The notes beneath the pieces were generated by a model. The model was not told where the DNA came from, ran no database searches, and saw only the letters and a program-made list of their open reading frames with translations. DNA of 64,000 nt from Phycisphaeraceae bacterium (lineage in GTDB: Bacteria > Planctomycetota > Phycisphaerae > Phycisphaerales > SM1A02). The stretch is from assembly GCA_019636755.1 (NCBI GenBank), contig JAHBWZ010000004.1:186001-250000 (forward strand), given 5' to 3'. Both the position numbers and the translations under genes were made by a program. Of the stretch, positions 16,533 through 26,264 are shown one piece after another (within the stretch, counting starts at the first letter, position 1; each line of letters opens with the position of its first letter).

Positions 16533-19500
16533 GATCAGCAGATGGGGCGGGCAACCCGTTCGCCAGCCAGAGCGCGGCAACGACCCGCTTGCGGACCCAT
16601 CGCCAGTATGCGGGGGTTGGGAGCCAGAACCCGCCGCTCGCAGCATTACGCAGCGCGTTGCCGCGTGGATCAGACCAGAAGTTGGTGGTCTCCTTGTTGC
16701 CATCGGCGGTCGAGCCTCGCAGCCTCTGCCGGCGAGTAGAGCGTGCCTGTCCGTCGGAGGAGTCACGGGCGCTTGGCGTGAGAAGCGAGCCAAACTGCTC
16801 CGGCTTCGAGGAATCGGGTCCGAAGCACACGGAGCCCTTCACTTTGTCCGCACGAGGAACGGCGGTGCCCGTGACCTTGTCCTCGATGCACGGGATGTAC
16901 CACCACCTGCCGGGGAAGTCCGGGTCGAGCAACGCCCGCAAACCAATGTTGGCCGCCGCGTTCAGGTCTGCCTGGAGAGCGCTACGGTGACGACTGTTGG
17001 TCGCGGCCACGTTGGACGGCGCGGTGACGAACAGGTCGCCACCGGCACGCGGAAGACGGAGCGTACGTTGACTGCTCGTGTCCAGGTCACTCGCACCGAT
17101 CCACTTCTCCCGCAGCGCCACGAGCAAGTGATCCAGCGAGTCGGCGCCGTTCTCCCGGAGCCGCCTGACCGCGCCGTTCACCGCCCTGTTCCACCACGGA
17201 GCGGTCAGGAACTCGTCAATCGGCACATCGTCGCAACGCAGCCCCGGCAACCCGGTACGGCTGCACTGCCGGCTCGTGTAGTTGGGCATGACCTCACGCA
17301 AGTGCAGGCCGTGGAGCTGGCAGGCTTCTTCAAGGTACTTGCGGACCCTGCCGGCGGACCAGTTCATCAAGGCGCGGTTTTCGCGGCGGGTCTGGAGTTC
17401 GTCGGGGCGGTAGTTGCGGAGTGATTCGATGACGACGGCATGACAAATGGCATCCACGGGCGCCTGCGGACGTTTGCGATCACGACCGTGTGTCATCCGC
17501 GCACGACCCACACCAAGAGCCGCTTCGACGATCCGACTGGCGATCTGCTTGACGCGCTGTTCGCGCAGGCGCTCGACGGTCTCCAGTACGGAACGTCCGA
17601 ACCCGGCGAACCGATCATCATTCCTTTCGGCGATATTCTTCCGCAGGCCCCCCGGCTCTGGGCGCATGGCATACGCCTTCTGCACCTGATACAGATCTCG
17701 GATCGTCGCTATGCGCGCCAGCGATAGTCCCCCGACGTTGCGTGCTGCGCCGCGCCGGGCCTTGCGCGCCGCAGCCTGCGCGCCGGTCTCCCCATCAACA
17801 GGTCGAAGACCTCGCGGCAGGAGCAGGCGTCGAAGCTGCCTGAGGCGCGGGCGCCACGCGGCGTCGTCCACCGTCCAGCGTTCGGCCCAGACGGCGAACA
17901 TCCCATCGGTCCCTCGCTGAGTGAGCGACACCGCGACCGGAGCCAGCGCTTGTTCCGCTGCCGCACGGTGGCGCTTGCGTTCGCCGGCGTCCGCATCGGG
18001 TGCGATCGACGGCAGGTCCGCTTCGAGCATCGGTCGTATGTGAGCCTGCCAGGCTTGCTTTGCTTCGCGATCGTCCCAACGGTCACTTGTGGCAAGTCCA
18101 TGCCAGAGCATCAGCGCGTCGAGAATCGCTCGCGTTCGCGTCTCCGCAGTGTGCTCCTCTGCCCCTCCGCCCGGTGTGAGTCTTGCAGAACCGGGCTTGA
18201 ACGCGTAAGCGATGCGAGCCGCATCGCCATGCCGACGCAGTGCCAGGCGCGCCAGTCGCACCGCATCGCTCAGAAGGTCATCGATGCGCATTGGAAGCTG
18301 GTTTCGATCCTCGCGGGCATATCCCAACTCGGACTCCATCCGCCTGACCGCATTGAACTCATCCGGTGATGCCTTGCGAGCGGAGGACTCCTCGCCCTGG
18401 AGTTTGATAAGGAACTGGCGATCAAGCCTTGCCCAGGGGGCAGGGTGCTCTGAACCGTTCGGCAGTTTGTCGCAGCCTATGCGACGATAGATCGTCGTGC
18501 GCTCGTTACCGGCACGATCCGTATGACGCGTGTGGAGGTATAGATCAGTCGCGTCGGCGCCACCATCGATTACCGAACGACCGGCGACTTCTCTCACAAG
18601 TTCAGCCTGCGAGAGTGTCTCCCACACGGCACATGCCCCCGCGAAGCGATGGCCGAGATCAACGGAAAGGACACGAAGGCCGGGCAGTCGCGAGAGGATC
18701 AGTTTGGCGTGGCCCTCCCGTCTATCGGCCTTGTTCCGATCTGCGTTCGGATAGTATTCCCCTTTCCGGTTCGCATTGATTCCATTCTGCGCCGCATAAT
18801 CGATGAACGATCCACGGCACTCCAATTTCGCGGAGAACGTGACCAGCCACGCGAGTCGGTCTCGCATCCGTTTCGCCTTGTCATCCCATCGGCCGCCGTT
18901 GCGATCGAGGTATATGGCGAGGTCGTCCAGTTGCGACCGCGGCGCCTGGAGCCGGGCGTTCCATTCCGCCTGCGAGAGCAACCCTGCAGGCGACGGAACT
19001 TCACCGGGCCTGATACCTGAAGCGGCGCGGCCCAGGCGGTCCGCCCGCGATACGCTGCGGATCTGTCCGCTGGGCGCGGCCTGACCGAGTGCGAGGTCCG
19101 CTGATAGTCGCTTGCAGCTCCACCGCAGGTCGACGTCGCTCATCACGTCGCCCGTCCACAGCCCGAGTCGGACAATGCGCGGATTCCCGAGGCGGCGTTC
19201 GTCCTGAGCGCTGATGCGCCGCCCGCCACGCGCTGCCTTTGCGGCTTCAAGCGCTGAGTACTCCACTTTCCATCGCGAGTTACCGAAGTCACCAAACACC
19301 GGATGGCGCAGGGCATCCGGGTGACGGTACGCAGGCACCTTGAATCGGCGCTGCTTGAATCGCGCGTCGTGGGCGAACACGTAGTCCTTGAGACGATCAG
19401 GCGCTACCTTGTTATCGTTCTGCCACACACACAGGGCATCGTCCGAGGCGAGCGCCTCGAAGAGCTGAATGTCACCGAACTTCTCGATCTCAGGATCGGC

Positions 19501-20916
19501 CTGCACTTCGCGTGCAGCGGCAACCCGATCCACTGCGGACGCGCAAGGCGGTCTCTTCCATCGCTTCAGGACCTCATCCCACCCTTCGACCGCGCGACGC
19601 CGGATGCGGTATTCACCTCCGGCAGAGCCGCCTCGCTCCTGCACATAGGCATCAAGCCAGACAGCGGCATTGGCTGGAACGGTGCCGAGCCTCTGCGCGT
19701 CGGCTTCGAATCGGCGGCGCTCGGCTTCGGCACGCTTGATCCATGAGTGGCCGATGGCGACCCGCCGGGCAGCGTGATCGAGCATGACGGAGAACTCACC
19801 GATGTGGTTCCGATGATCGACAAACGGCATTCCAACTGCCGCTTCGAGGGAGGACCGGAACGCGGACATCCAGCCAGGGACGTCCCGTGTCCCAGACTTC
19901 GCCTCTTTGTCATCCGCCTCTTCTGCGAACTTCTGCTGCACCGCCTCAATTTCGGCCTTCGTCGGGCGATCCGGGAGCTTCTCGACGGCGAGCCGCCCCT
20001 TGGACGGGCGACCGGTGGTCCATCCGATTCCGACGCGCAGCCCGTCAAGGTCGGATGTTGGGCCGTTCACCTTCCCGGACATCGCTTCGATGAGTTCAGC
20101 CTTGGGACGATTCGCAAACCCGACCAACTCCGCCTTGGCAAGTCGACGAAGTGACGTGACGATGTGATCAGTGTCGCTCTTCAGGCCTGTACCGAAGTTT
20201 GTGCTGATCCATTGGCGGGCCTTCTGCTTGAACTTCGAGTCGTCGTCGCCTGCGGCGAGTGTGACACCGTCATCGGGGCCCGTATCTGGAAGTGAGAAGT
20301 AGTCGTCGGCAGGACCAAAGAACGACAGCACTATCTCGGTGGCATACGCGCGTGTGAGCCCCTTGAACTCGGCAGCTTTGGCGTCGAATAGTGCGCTGCG
20401 ATTCACCCATACGGCGTCATCGCGAATACTCGCCGAAAGAGAATCGGCGCAATCCTCAACCCATGAGTCAATCGAGCGTGTGTCGATCCTGTGACCCACA
20501 AGGATGGATCGGAACGCCGCGAGCACCTTGTCGCGCCGAATAGAGTCGGTGTCCTGCCCGCTGGCGACTCGAGTTGCGCCCTCTGGAGCGCCTCGCGCGT
20601 CCTCAACACTCAGCCACGACAGCGCAAGCAGAATGCGGCGGTTCTTCCGCAGCGCGGCGGTGCCGTCATCATGAAGGCTCTTCTCACTCGACGGTGGCAG
20701 CTCAGCCAAGTCGTGGCGAAGTCCACCGCGCAACGTCAACAGCCACTCCCCGAAGGCTCTGGCGCCCCTGTTGACCGCCTCATGCGTGGCCCACAGGGCT
20801 TTTCGCCATGCGTTGTCTCTCGAGTCGGCGCCGCGCAGACGGAGTGTGTAGGCTCGCTGCGTAGAGTGACTCGGGGTCTCCCGGGGCGTGGCGACTGGAC
20901 CGGATTCATGCGCCAT
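16510..20916 (-). CDS. cas12b: Cas12b-like type V-B effector nuclease, extra long
   Basis: 1468 residues; RNA-guided DNA nuclease. The RuvC triad is intact: D753 (LSVDLGHRFAG), E1164 (VVIESLRNY), D1317 (ALQADLNAAANIG). Strong Cas12b signatures lie between II and III: ALMNWS (about 1183-1188), TSRQCSRTGLPGLRCDDVP (about 1214-1232) and PWWNRAV, which parallel the Alicyclobacillus enzyme. The N-terminus (WRKALWATHEAVNRGARAFG) also fits the family start. Compared with AacCas12b (1129 aa; D570, E848, D977), the distance from RuvC-III to the C-terminus is almost the same, whereas about 180 extra residues lie before RuvC-I and about 130 between RuvC-I and II. ATG 20916 has TATACT 7 nt upstream. Base composition looks less GC-rich than the neighbours, suggesting transfer. 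It faces the adaptation genes across the array. Confidence 0.93.
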   Translation of the reverse strand: MAHESGPVATPRETPSHSTQRAYTLRLRGADSRDNAWRKALWATHEAVNRGARAFGEWLLTLRGGLRHDLAELPPSSEKSLHDDGTAALRKNRRILLALSWLSVEDARGAPEGATRVASGQDTDSIRRDKVLAAFRSILVGHRIDTRSIDSWVEDCADSLSASIRDDAVWVNRSALFDAKAAEFKGLTRAYATEIVLSFFGPADDYFSLPDTGPDDGVTLAAGDDDSKFKQKARQWISTNFGTGLKSDTDHIVTSLRRLAKAELVGFANRPKAELIEAMSGKVNGPTSDLDGLRVGIGWTTGRPSKGRLAVEKLPDRPTKAEIEAVQQKFAEEADDKEAKSGTRDVPGWMSAFRSSLEAAVGMPFVDHRNHIGEFSVMLDHAARRVAIGHSWIKRAEAERRRFEADAQRLGTVPANAAVWLDAYVQERGGSAGGEYRIRRRAVEGWDEVLKRWKRPPCASAVDRVAAAREVQADPEIEKFGDIQLFEALASDDALCVWQNDNKVAPDRLKDYVFAHDARFKQRRFKVPAYRHPDALRHPVFGDFGNSRWKVEYSALEAAKAARGGRRISAQDERRLGNPRIVRLGLWTGDVMSDVDLRWSCKRLSADLALGQAAPSGQIRSVSRADRLGRAASGIRPGEVPSPAGLLSQAEWNARLQAPRSQLDDLAIYLDRNGGRWDDKAKRMRDRLAWLVTFSAKLECRGSFIDYAAQNGINANRKGEYYPNADRNKADRREGHAKLILSRLPGLRVLSVDLGHRFAGACAVWETLSQAELVREVAGRSVIDGGADATDLYLHTRHTDRAGNERTTIYRRIGCDKLPNGSEHPAPWARLDRQFLIKLQGEESSARKASPDEFNAVRRMESELGYAREDRNQLPMRIDDLLSDAVRLARLALRRHGDAARIAYAFKPGSARLTPGGGAEEHTAETRTRAILDALMLWHGLATSDRWDDREAKQAWQAHIRPMLEADLPSIAPDADAGERKRHRAAAEQALAPVAVSLTQRGTDGMFAVWAERWTVDDAAWRPRLRQLRRLLLPRGLRPVDGETGAQAAARKARRGAARNVGGLSLARIATIRDLYQVQKAYAMRPEPGGLRKNIAERNDDRFAGFGRSVLETVERLREQRVKQIASRIVEAALGVGRARMTHGRDRKRPQAPVDAICHAVVIESLRNYRPDELQTRRENRALMNWSAGRVRKYLEEACQLHGLHLREVMPNYTSRQCSRTGLPGLRCDDVPIDEFLTAPWWNRAVNGAVRRLRENGADSLDHLLVALREKWIGASDLDTSSQRTLRLPRAGGDLFVTAPSNVAATNSRHRSALQADLNAAANIGLRALLDPDFPGRWWYIPCIEDKVTGTAVPRADKVKGSVCFGPDSSKPEQFGSLLTPSARDSSDGQARSTRRQRLRGSTADGNKETTNFWSDPRGNALRNAASGGFWLPTPAYWRWVRKRVVAALWLANGLPAPSADLVPEREG

Positions 20917-20923
20917 GCGCCGG

Positions 20924-20929
20924 AGTATA
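20924..20929 (-). promoter_or_regulatory. -10 box TATACT of cas12b, probably leaderless
   Basis: TATACT on the - strand ends 7 nt before the cas12b ATG, so transcription would begin at or next to the start codon. No Shine-Dalgarno is present. No clear -35 was found. Confidence 0.5.
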
Positions 20930-21950
20930 CGAGCGCGGCGTCTGGATCACCAGCACCTGTCGTTCTGGTTCAGCGGCATTCGGTCGAAGAGCGACGCAGA
21001 AGCGCGCGTCGCCATGTGGTCACCGGAATCACAAAGAAACGGTGCCGGTCGTGTCCAGGTCTCAGAGTCAGGCCAACTATTCCGCCCGACAGATGCGGAC
21101 GGCGGGGGTAACCGTGCAATCACCGGCGACATTGGAATGTCACCCAGGCAACGCGCCGTTCGTCGCCGAATCCAGCCTGATGGCATTGGAAGGGATCGAC
21201 CACCCCCTGTCAATCACCGCGATGACAGCGCCATGTCACCGGGCCCGCCGCAGGTCGATGACGACTGGGGCGAGAGGCAGGTCATGGTCGCCGCACCCAC
21301 CCTCGCGCCCCTCCGTGCCGACATGACCGGAAGGGCGCCGCGATCGTGTCTGCGCGTCATCGCCGATCGCCGCCGGCCAGATCGGGAGACCGGGGAACGC
21401 GAGCCAGGTGAAGATCACAGGCGCCCTGATGATCCATACCATCGGCCGGCGCCAGAGAATCGCCACGGTGGCCACCGCAACGCTCATACCGATGGCGGGC
21501 GACCCGGAGTTTCCTGCGGCGGTGCCTCTGGAGAGGCGCGTGGATCTGTCGCGCGGTCTTCCTGGACTGCGTCATCATGATGGCGCGGCGCTCGAGCCGG
21601 GTCCGCGACCTGAGCACGGGCGCGGGCACGGAATCGCCCGATCCAGACCACCGATCGAACCTCCGTGCCCTCTGTGACCTCCATGTGATTCCTCCGCCGC
21701 CGCCGCCTTCTCCGTCGACCCCGCCCACCCGCGTCGACTCAGCCCCCCGGCCGATCTCCCGGATCCCCTGCCCGTCCAGCCCGGATCACACAGCGGCCCG
21801 AGCCGTCGCAGGCCCGGGAACACCAGATTCTCGAGAATTCCGGTCCGGCTCTGACGTCCGGCGGCGGCTGATGGCCGCGGCCCCGTCGTGGGCGCTGCCG
21901 GCGTCGTGTACGGCGGCGACGTCGCCGGCGGGCTCAGAGCGCCAGAGAGA
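20930..21950. other. Intergenic, about 1 kb, no convincing gene
   Basis: Open frames here lack conserved motifs and ribosome-binding sites. The best candidate is an 83-residue - strand frame (21236-21487) whose start is membrane-like (VWIIRAPVIFTWLAF), without a good start signal. One copy of the dispersed CTCTGTG-type element lies at 21661-21695. This may be a junction left by insertion of the effector module. Confidence 0.35.
21661..21695 (+). repeat. Dispersed intergenic element, copy A
   Basis: Core CTCCGTGCCCTCTGTGACC followed by TCCATGTGATTCCTCC. The 45 bases before it (CGGAATCGCCCGATCCAG, CGATCG) resemble those before copy C. It is oriented towards the S74 operon that starts at 21965. 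Confidence 0.55.
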
Positions 21951-21964
21951 AGGAGGACCGGACG

Positions 21965-24055
21965 ATGCGGCGTGGGTCATCAGGAGCGGAGGAAACGATG
22001 CCTGGGATGTCTTCTTCAGCCGCGGCCCGGCCGGCCCCGGCTCGTGCAGGCCGTCGCGTCCTGCGCCCGTCGTTGTTCACGTGGTGGGTGCGCTGTGGGG
22101 TCGCGGCCGCGATCCTGCACACCTCGACAGCCAGCGCGTCCGATCCCTCCCACGACGCGTTCACCTACCAGGGACAACTCCGGCACGACGGCGATCCCGT
22201 CACCGGACCCGTCGGACTGACGTTCCGCCTGTTCGACGCCGCGAGCGGCGGTGTCCAGGTCGGCCCTGACGTCAGCGCGCCTGGCTTCAGCGCCTTCGAC
22301 GACGATGGCCGCTTCACCATCGACCTCGCCTTCGGCAAGGGCGTGTTCGACGGCGCGGCGCTGTGGCTGGAGATCCAGGTCGACGACACGGTGCTCTCGC
22401 CGCGCCAGCCGATCATGCCCGCGCCGTACGCGGTCCGCGCGCTGAACGTGGCGGTGGTCAGCAACGCCGCGCTCGCGGGCACGTACAGCGGGGCTCTCAA
22501 CTTCACCAACCCGGGCAACACCTTCGTCGGCTCGGGCGCGGGGCTCACCTCGCTCCATGCCGGCAGCCTCACCACCGGCACGGTCGGCATCGAGCGCATG
22601 CCGCCGGGCGGATCATGGTCGCTGGCGTCGAACCTCGGCATCACCGGGGGCAACGTCGGCATCGGCGCCGGCAGTCCGACGATCACTCTCGCCATCGGCG
22701 ACAACGGCACCGGGTTCCACCGGCCAGCCACGGACGTGCTCGCGCTGCATTCCGCCGGCACGGAGCGCGTCCGCGTCACGAGCAACGGCGACGTGGGCAT
22801 CGGCCAGGACTCGATCCCGACCGCGAACCTCGACCGTCGTCGCCTGCACGTCAAGGGCCATGGCGGGACCAATGTCAACGGCATCCGCCTGACGCACGGG
22901 ACGTCGGGAGTCAACTGGGACCTCCTCATCGGCGGCTCCGCCAACAGTTTCCCCGGTGGTCTCGCCATCGCGCACGAGGGCAGCGCCACGACCGGCCTCG
23001 TGCTCCGGGACAACGGCCATCTCGGCGTCGGCACCGCGGCGCCGCCACACCGCCTGACCGTCCAGACGTCCCCGGGCGCCTTCGGCATCCAGCACACCGA
23101 CGGGGTCCGCGACGTGACGACGTTCGTCAGCGCGACCGGCGGCTGGATCGGCACGCGCGCCGATACGCCGCTCCATCTGTACGCGGCGGACTCGCCGGCG
23201 CGGATGACGATCACGCAGAGCGGCAACATCGGCATCGGGACGGCTGCGCCGGACTATCCGCTGACCGTCTCCGGAAGTGCGAAGATCAGTGGCAACGTCG
23301 CGATCGGCAATGCGATCCCGTTTCATCCGCTCACCGTCGTCGGCAACGCGACCGTCAGCGGCAACTTCGGCATCGGCGCCCTGATCCCGCAGCGCAGACT
23401 CCACATCATCGGAGAGGGCGGCAGCCAGGTGAACGGAATCCGGGTCATGCATGGCAGCGAAGGAAGCAACTGGGACCTCGTCGTCGGCGGCGACGCCACC
23501 GGCTTTCCCGGCGGTCTCGCCATCGCGCGCGAAGGCAGTTTCACGACGGGCATCGTCCTCTCCGCCGCCGGGAACGCCGGCGTCGGTCTCACGAATCCCT
23601 CGTTCCGCCTGGACCTGCCGAACATCGCCGGCCCAACCGGCCAGGGGCGGGCCAATGCCTGGACGACCTACTCCTCCGTCCGCTGGAAGGAGAACATCGT
23701 CTCCATCGACGACGCCCTCGGAAAGTTCCTGGCGCTGCGCGGCGTCGCGTTCGACTGGAAGGCCGGGAACGGCGGCGGCCGCGACATCGGCTTCATCGCC
23801 GAGGAAGTCGGCGCGGTCGTCCCCGAACTCGTCGACTGGGAGGAGGACGGCGTGCATGCGAAGTCGCTGAAGTATGACCGCGTCGCGGCCATCGCCGTCG
23901 AAGCCCTGCGCGAACTCCGCGCAGAGAAGGATGCGGACATCGCATCGCTCCGCGCGGAGAAGGACGCGCAGATCGACGCACTCCTGGCGCGGGTGGCCGC
24001 GCTGGAGGCAACGCTGGAACGCGTGCTTGCCGGGGCACGACGCGGTCCCATGTGA
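21965..24055 (+). CDS. Secreted tail-fibre-like protein with C-terminal S74 chaperone domain (1)
   Basis: 696 residues; ATG 21965 is preceded 8 nt by AGGAGG. A long N-terminus (RPAPARAGRRVLR, then a hydrophobic WWVRCGVAAAILHTSTASA) suggests export. Residues about 60-160 form a domain shared with the next gene (DAFTYQGQLRHDG, TFRLFDAASGG, LWLEIQVDDTVLSPRQPI). The middle consists of repeats of the type GNVGIGxxxPxxxLxV seen in phage tail fibres. The end (about 566-640) is a peptidase S74-type intramolecular chaperone (SSVRWKENI, DIGFIAEEVGAVVPELV), followed by a coiled coil (LRAEKDA repeats). The S74 domain typically trimerises a beta-helical shaft and cuts itself off. It is probably a trimeric surface fibre; the ligand is unknown. 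Confidence 0.75.
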   Translation: MRRGSSGAEETMPGMSSSAAARPAPARAGRRVLRPSLFTWWVRCGVAAAILHTSTASASDPSHDAFTYQGQLRHDGDPVTGPVGLTFRLFDAASGGVQVGPDVSAPGFSAFDDDGRFTIDLAFGKGVFDGAALWLEIQVDDTVLSPRQPIMPAPYAVRALNVAVVSNAALAGTYSGALNFTNPGNTFVGSGAGLTSLHAGSLTTGTVGIERMPPGGSWSLASNLGITGGNVGIGAGSPTITLAIGDNGTGFHRPATDVLALHSAGTERVRVTSNGDVGIGQDSIPTANLDRRRLHVKGHGGTNVNGIRLTHGTSGVNWDLLIGGSANSFPGGLAIAHEGSATTGLVLRDNGHLGVGTAAPPHRLTVQTSPGAFGIQHTDGVRDVTTFVSATGGWIGTRADTPLHLYAADSPARMTITQSGNIGIGTAAPDYPLTVSGSAKISGNVAIGNAIPFHPLTVVGNATVSGNFGIGALIPQRRLHIIGEGGSQVNGIRVMHGSEGSNWDLVVGGDATGFPGGLAIAREGSFTTGIVLSAAGNAGVGLTNPSFRLDLPNIAGPTGQGRANAWTTYSSVRWKENIVSIDDALGKFLALRGVAFDWKAGNGGGRDIGFIAEEVGAVVPELVDWEEDGVHAKSLKYDRVAAIAVEALRELRAEKDADIASLRAEKDAQIDALLARVAALEATLERVLAGARRGPM

Positions 24056-24086
24056 ACCACACACGCACGCAGAACACCAGGCAGCC

Positions 24087-26264
24087 ATGACCCACACCAC
24101 GATCATCCTGACGACGCTCGCCCTCGCGGCGACCACGCTACTCCCCGCCCCCGCGGTGCGGGCCGACGATCCCGGCCACGATGCGGTCACGTACCAGGGG
24201 CAACTGCGGCACGACGGCTCGGCCGTGGCCGGGCCGGTCGATCTGACGTTCCGGCTCTACGACGCGGCGACCGGCGGCCGGCAGGTCGGCGAGGAACTGC
24301 TTGCCGGCGGATTCGCCGACTTCGACGCCGAGGGGCGCTTCACGCTGGACCTCCAGTTCGGGAAGTCCACGTTCGACGGGACGCAACTCTGGCTGGAGAT
24401 CCAGGTCGACGACACGGTGCTCTCGCCGCGCCAGCCGATCCGCCCCGCGCCGTACTCGATCCGTGCGCTGGACGTGGCGGCGGTCAGCGACGGCGCCCTC
24501 GCCGGCGCGTACTCCGGCGCCCTCCAGATGACGAATCCGTTCAACATGTTCAGCGGCTCGTTCTCCGGCAGCGGCGCTGGACTGACCGCCCTTGACGCGG
24601 CCCACGTCAGCACCGGCAACCTCAGCAGCGCCAGAATGCCCACGGGCGGACCCTGGACGCTCGCGTCCAGCCTCGACGTCAATGCGGGCACGTTCTTCAT
24701 CAGTTCCGCCAGCAGCCACGTCGGCATCGGCACCGATGCGCCGGCATCAAGACTCCATGTCGTCGACACCGGCTCCGTGGCGATGTCGGTCGAGTCATCT
24801 TCGGTCATCGGCACCTGGCTCAACCTGCGAAACACCAGCGCCGGCGGGAAGTTCTGGCGCCTCATCTCGACGGGCAGCGGAAACGGCGAAGGCGCCGGCA
24901 GGCTGCTCATCGGCCATGGAGCGACCGCGGGTTCGCAGGTCACCCGGATGACACTCGATGACAGCGGCAACGTCGGCATCGGCACGACCTCGCCCCTGGC
25001 CAGGCTGCACGTCCAGGGACAACTGCACCTCGCCGGCACAGGTCAGGACATCACCTGGCCCGCCGCCGAGGCGCTCCAGTTCGGCCAGTGGGACGGTACG
25101 GCATTCACAGAGCGGGCCCGCATCACGAGTACGGGCAACGTCGGCATCGGCACGGCCTCGCCGACGAATCGACTCTCCGTCGACGGCGACGCGAACGTCA
25201 CCGGTTCGCTGACCGCGGCGTCCTTCAGCGGCAGCGGTGCGGCGTTGAGTTCGCTCCACGCCGGCAACATCAGCACGGGGACGCTCAGCGTCAACCGGAT
25301 GCCCACGGGGGGAACATGGTCACTCTCCAACACGCTCAACATTGCCGGCACTGCTGACCCGCTCATCCATGCGTGGACCACGGGCGCCATCGTGCAACGG
25401 CTCGTATCACCCCATTCCTTCGGCACACAGCTGCTCCTGACGAATGTATCGACGGGAGGTACCACGTGGTCCGTGATCTCCGCGGGCGAGGTCCATGGTG
25501 CCGGCAAGCTCGTTTTCCAGAATGGAGCCCTGGTCCGCCTGGCGATTCAGCCTGACGGCAACGTCGGCATCGGCACCTCATCTCCCACGGACAAGCTCTG
25601 CGTGGATCCCAATGGCAGCGGCGGCATTGTCATCGGCACGCCGGAGATCACCGACGGCGGGCGGTCGGCCCTCGTGCTGCGGGTCAAGGGCGCCTCGAAC
25701 GCCCACAGCAGCATCCAGGCGATCCGCAGCGCCGGCAGCCAGTATGGCAACCTGCTTCTGAATGAAAGCGGCGGCAACGTCGGTATCGGTGTCAGCGTGG
25801 CCTCGTACCTCCTGCACGTCGGCGGAGACGCCGCGAAGCCCGGCGGCGGCTCGTGGTCCGTCGCGTCCGATGCGCGCCTCAAGACCGGCGTCGACGATCT
25901 TCACGGGTCGCTGGACGCGCTGCTTGCCCTGCGCGGCGTCAGTTTCGAGTACATCGATCCTGAGTCCATCAGCGAACTGCCCGGGCGCCAGGTGGGCTTC
26001 ATCGCGCAGGAGGTCGAGCAGGTCTTTCCGCAGTGGGTCGACGAGGCGGGGGACGGCTACAAGCGCCTGACCATCCGCGGCTTCGAAGCCATCGCCGTCG
26101 AAGCCCTGCGCGAACTCCGCGCGGAGAAGGATGCGCAGATCGAGGCCCAGCAGGCGCAGATCGAGGCGCAGCAGAGCGACATCGAGGCGCTGCGCGAAGA
26201 GATTGCCCGGCTGCGCCATGTCGTACACGAGATGATCTCGAATCAGAAGGAACGCGTCCGATGA
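24087..26264 (+). CDS. Secreted tail-fibre-like protein with C-terminal S74 chaperone domain (2)
   Basis: 725 residues; the ATG at 24087 opens a clean signal peptide (IILTTLALAATTLLPAPAVRAD). It is a paralogue of the preceding gene: the same N-terminal domain (DAVTYQGQLRHDG, LWLEIQVDDTVLSPRQPI), more GNVGIGTxSP-type repeats (at least four), and an S74 chaperone from about residue 590 (SVASDARLKTGV, VGFIAQEVEQVFPQWV) ending in a Gln/Glu-rich coiled coil (QQAQIEAQQ). It starts 31 bp after the first paralogue and overlaps the next gene by ATGA, so the three genes form an operon. Probably a second subunit of the same surface structure. Confidence 0.75.
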   Translation: MTHTTIILTTLALAATTLLPAPAVRADDPGHDAVTYQGQLRHDGSAVAGPVDLTFRLYDAATGGRQVGEELLAGGFADFDAEGRFTLDLQFGKSTFDGTQLWLEIQVDDTVLSPRQPIRPAPYSIRALDVAAVSDGALAGAYSGALQMTNPFNMFSGSFSGSGAGLTALDAAHVSTGNLSSARMPTGGPWTLASSLDVNAGTFFISSASSHVGIGTDAPASRLHVVDTGSVAMSVESSSVIGTWLNLRNTSAGGKFWRLISTGSGNGEGAGRLLIGHGATAGSQVTRMTLDDSGNVGIGTTSPLARLHVQGQLHLAGTGQDITWPAAEALQFGQWDGTAFTERARITSTGNVGIGTASPTNRLSVDGDANVTGSLTAASFSGSGAALSSLHAGNISTGTLSVNRMPTGGTWSLSNTLNIAGTADPLIHAWTTGAIVQRLVSPHSFGTQLLLTNVSTGGTTWSVISAGEVHGAGKLVFQNGALVRLAIQPDGNVGIGTSSPTDKLCVDPNGSGGIVIGTPEITDGGRSALVLRVKGASNAHSSIQAIRSAGSQYGNLLLNESGGNVGIGVSVASYLLHVGGDAAKPGGGSWSVASDARLKTGVDDLHGSLDALLALRGVSFEYIDPESISELPGRQVGFIAQEVEQVFPQWVDEAGDGYKRLTIRGFEAIAVEALRELRAEKDAQIEAQQAQIEAQQSDIEALREEIARLRHVVHEMISNQKERVR

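Noticed and set aside
16432-17424. 330-residue + strand open frame opposite the end of cas12b
   Set aside because: Antisense shadow of the effector reading frame; no start signal and no recognisable domain.
16510-20916. Effector as Cas12a, Cas12c or a TnpB-like transposon protein
   Set aside because: The NWS and TSRxxxRTGxPGxRC motifs, repeat ends and the fused cas4-cas1 fit V-B. Length and domain order exclude TnpB.
20888-21580. 230-residue + strand open frame after cas12b
   Set aside because: Arg/Pro-rich low-complexity sequence, no ribosome-binding site, overlaps the cas12b start region.
21965-26264. Prophage origin of the tail-fibre-like genes
   Set aside because: Signal peptides and an adjoining dockerin gene are present, while no capsid, terminase, portal or lysis genes are nearby.
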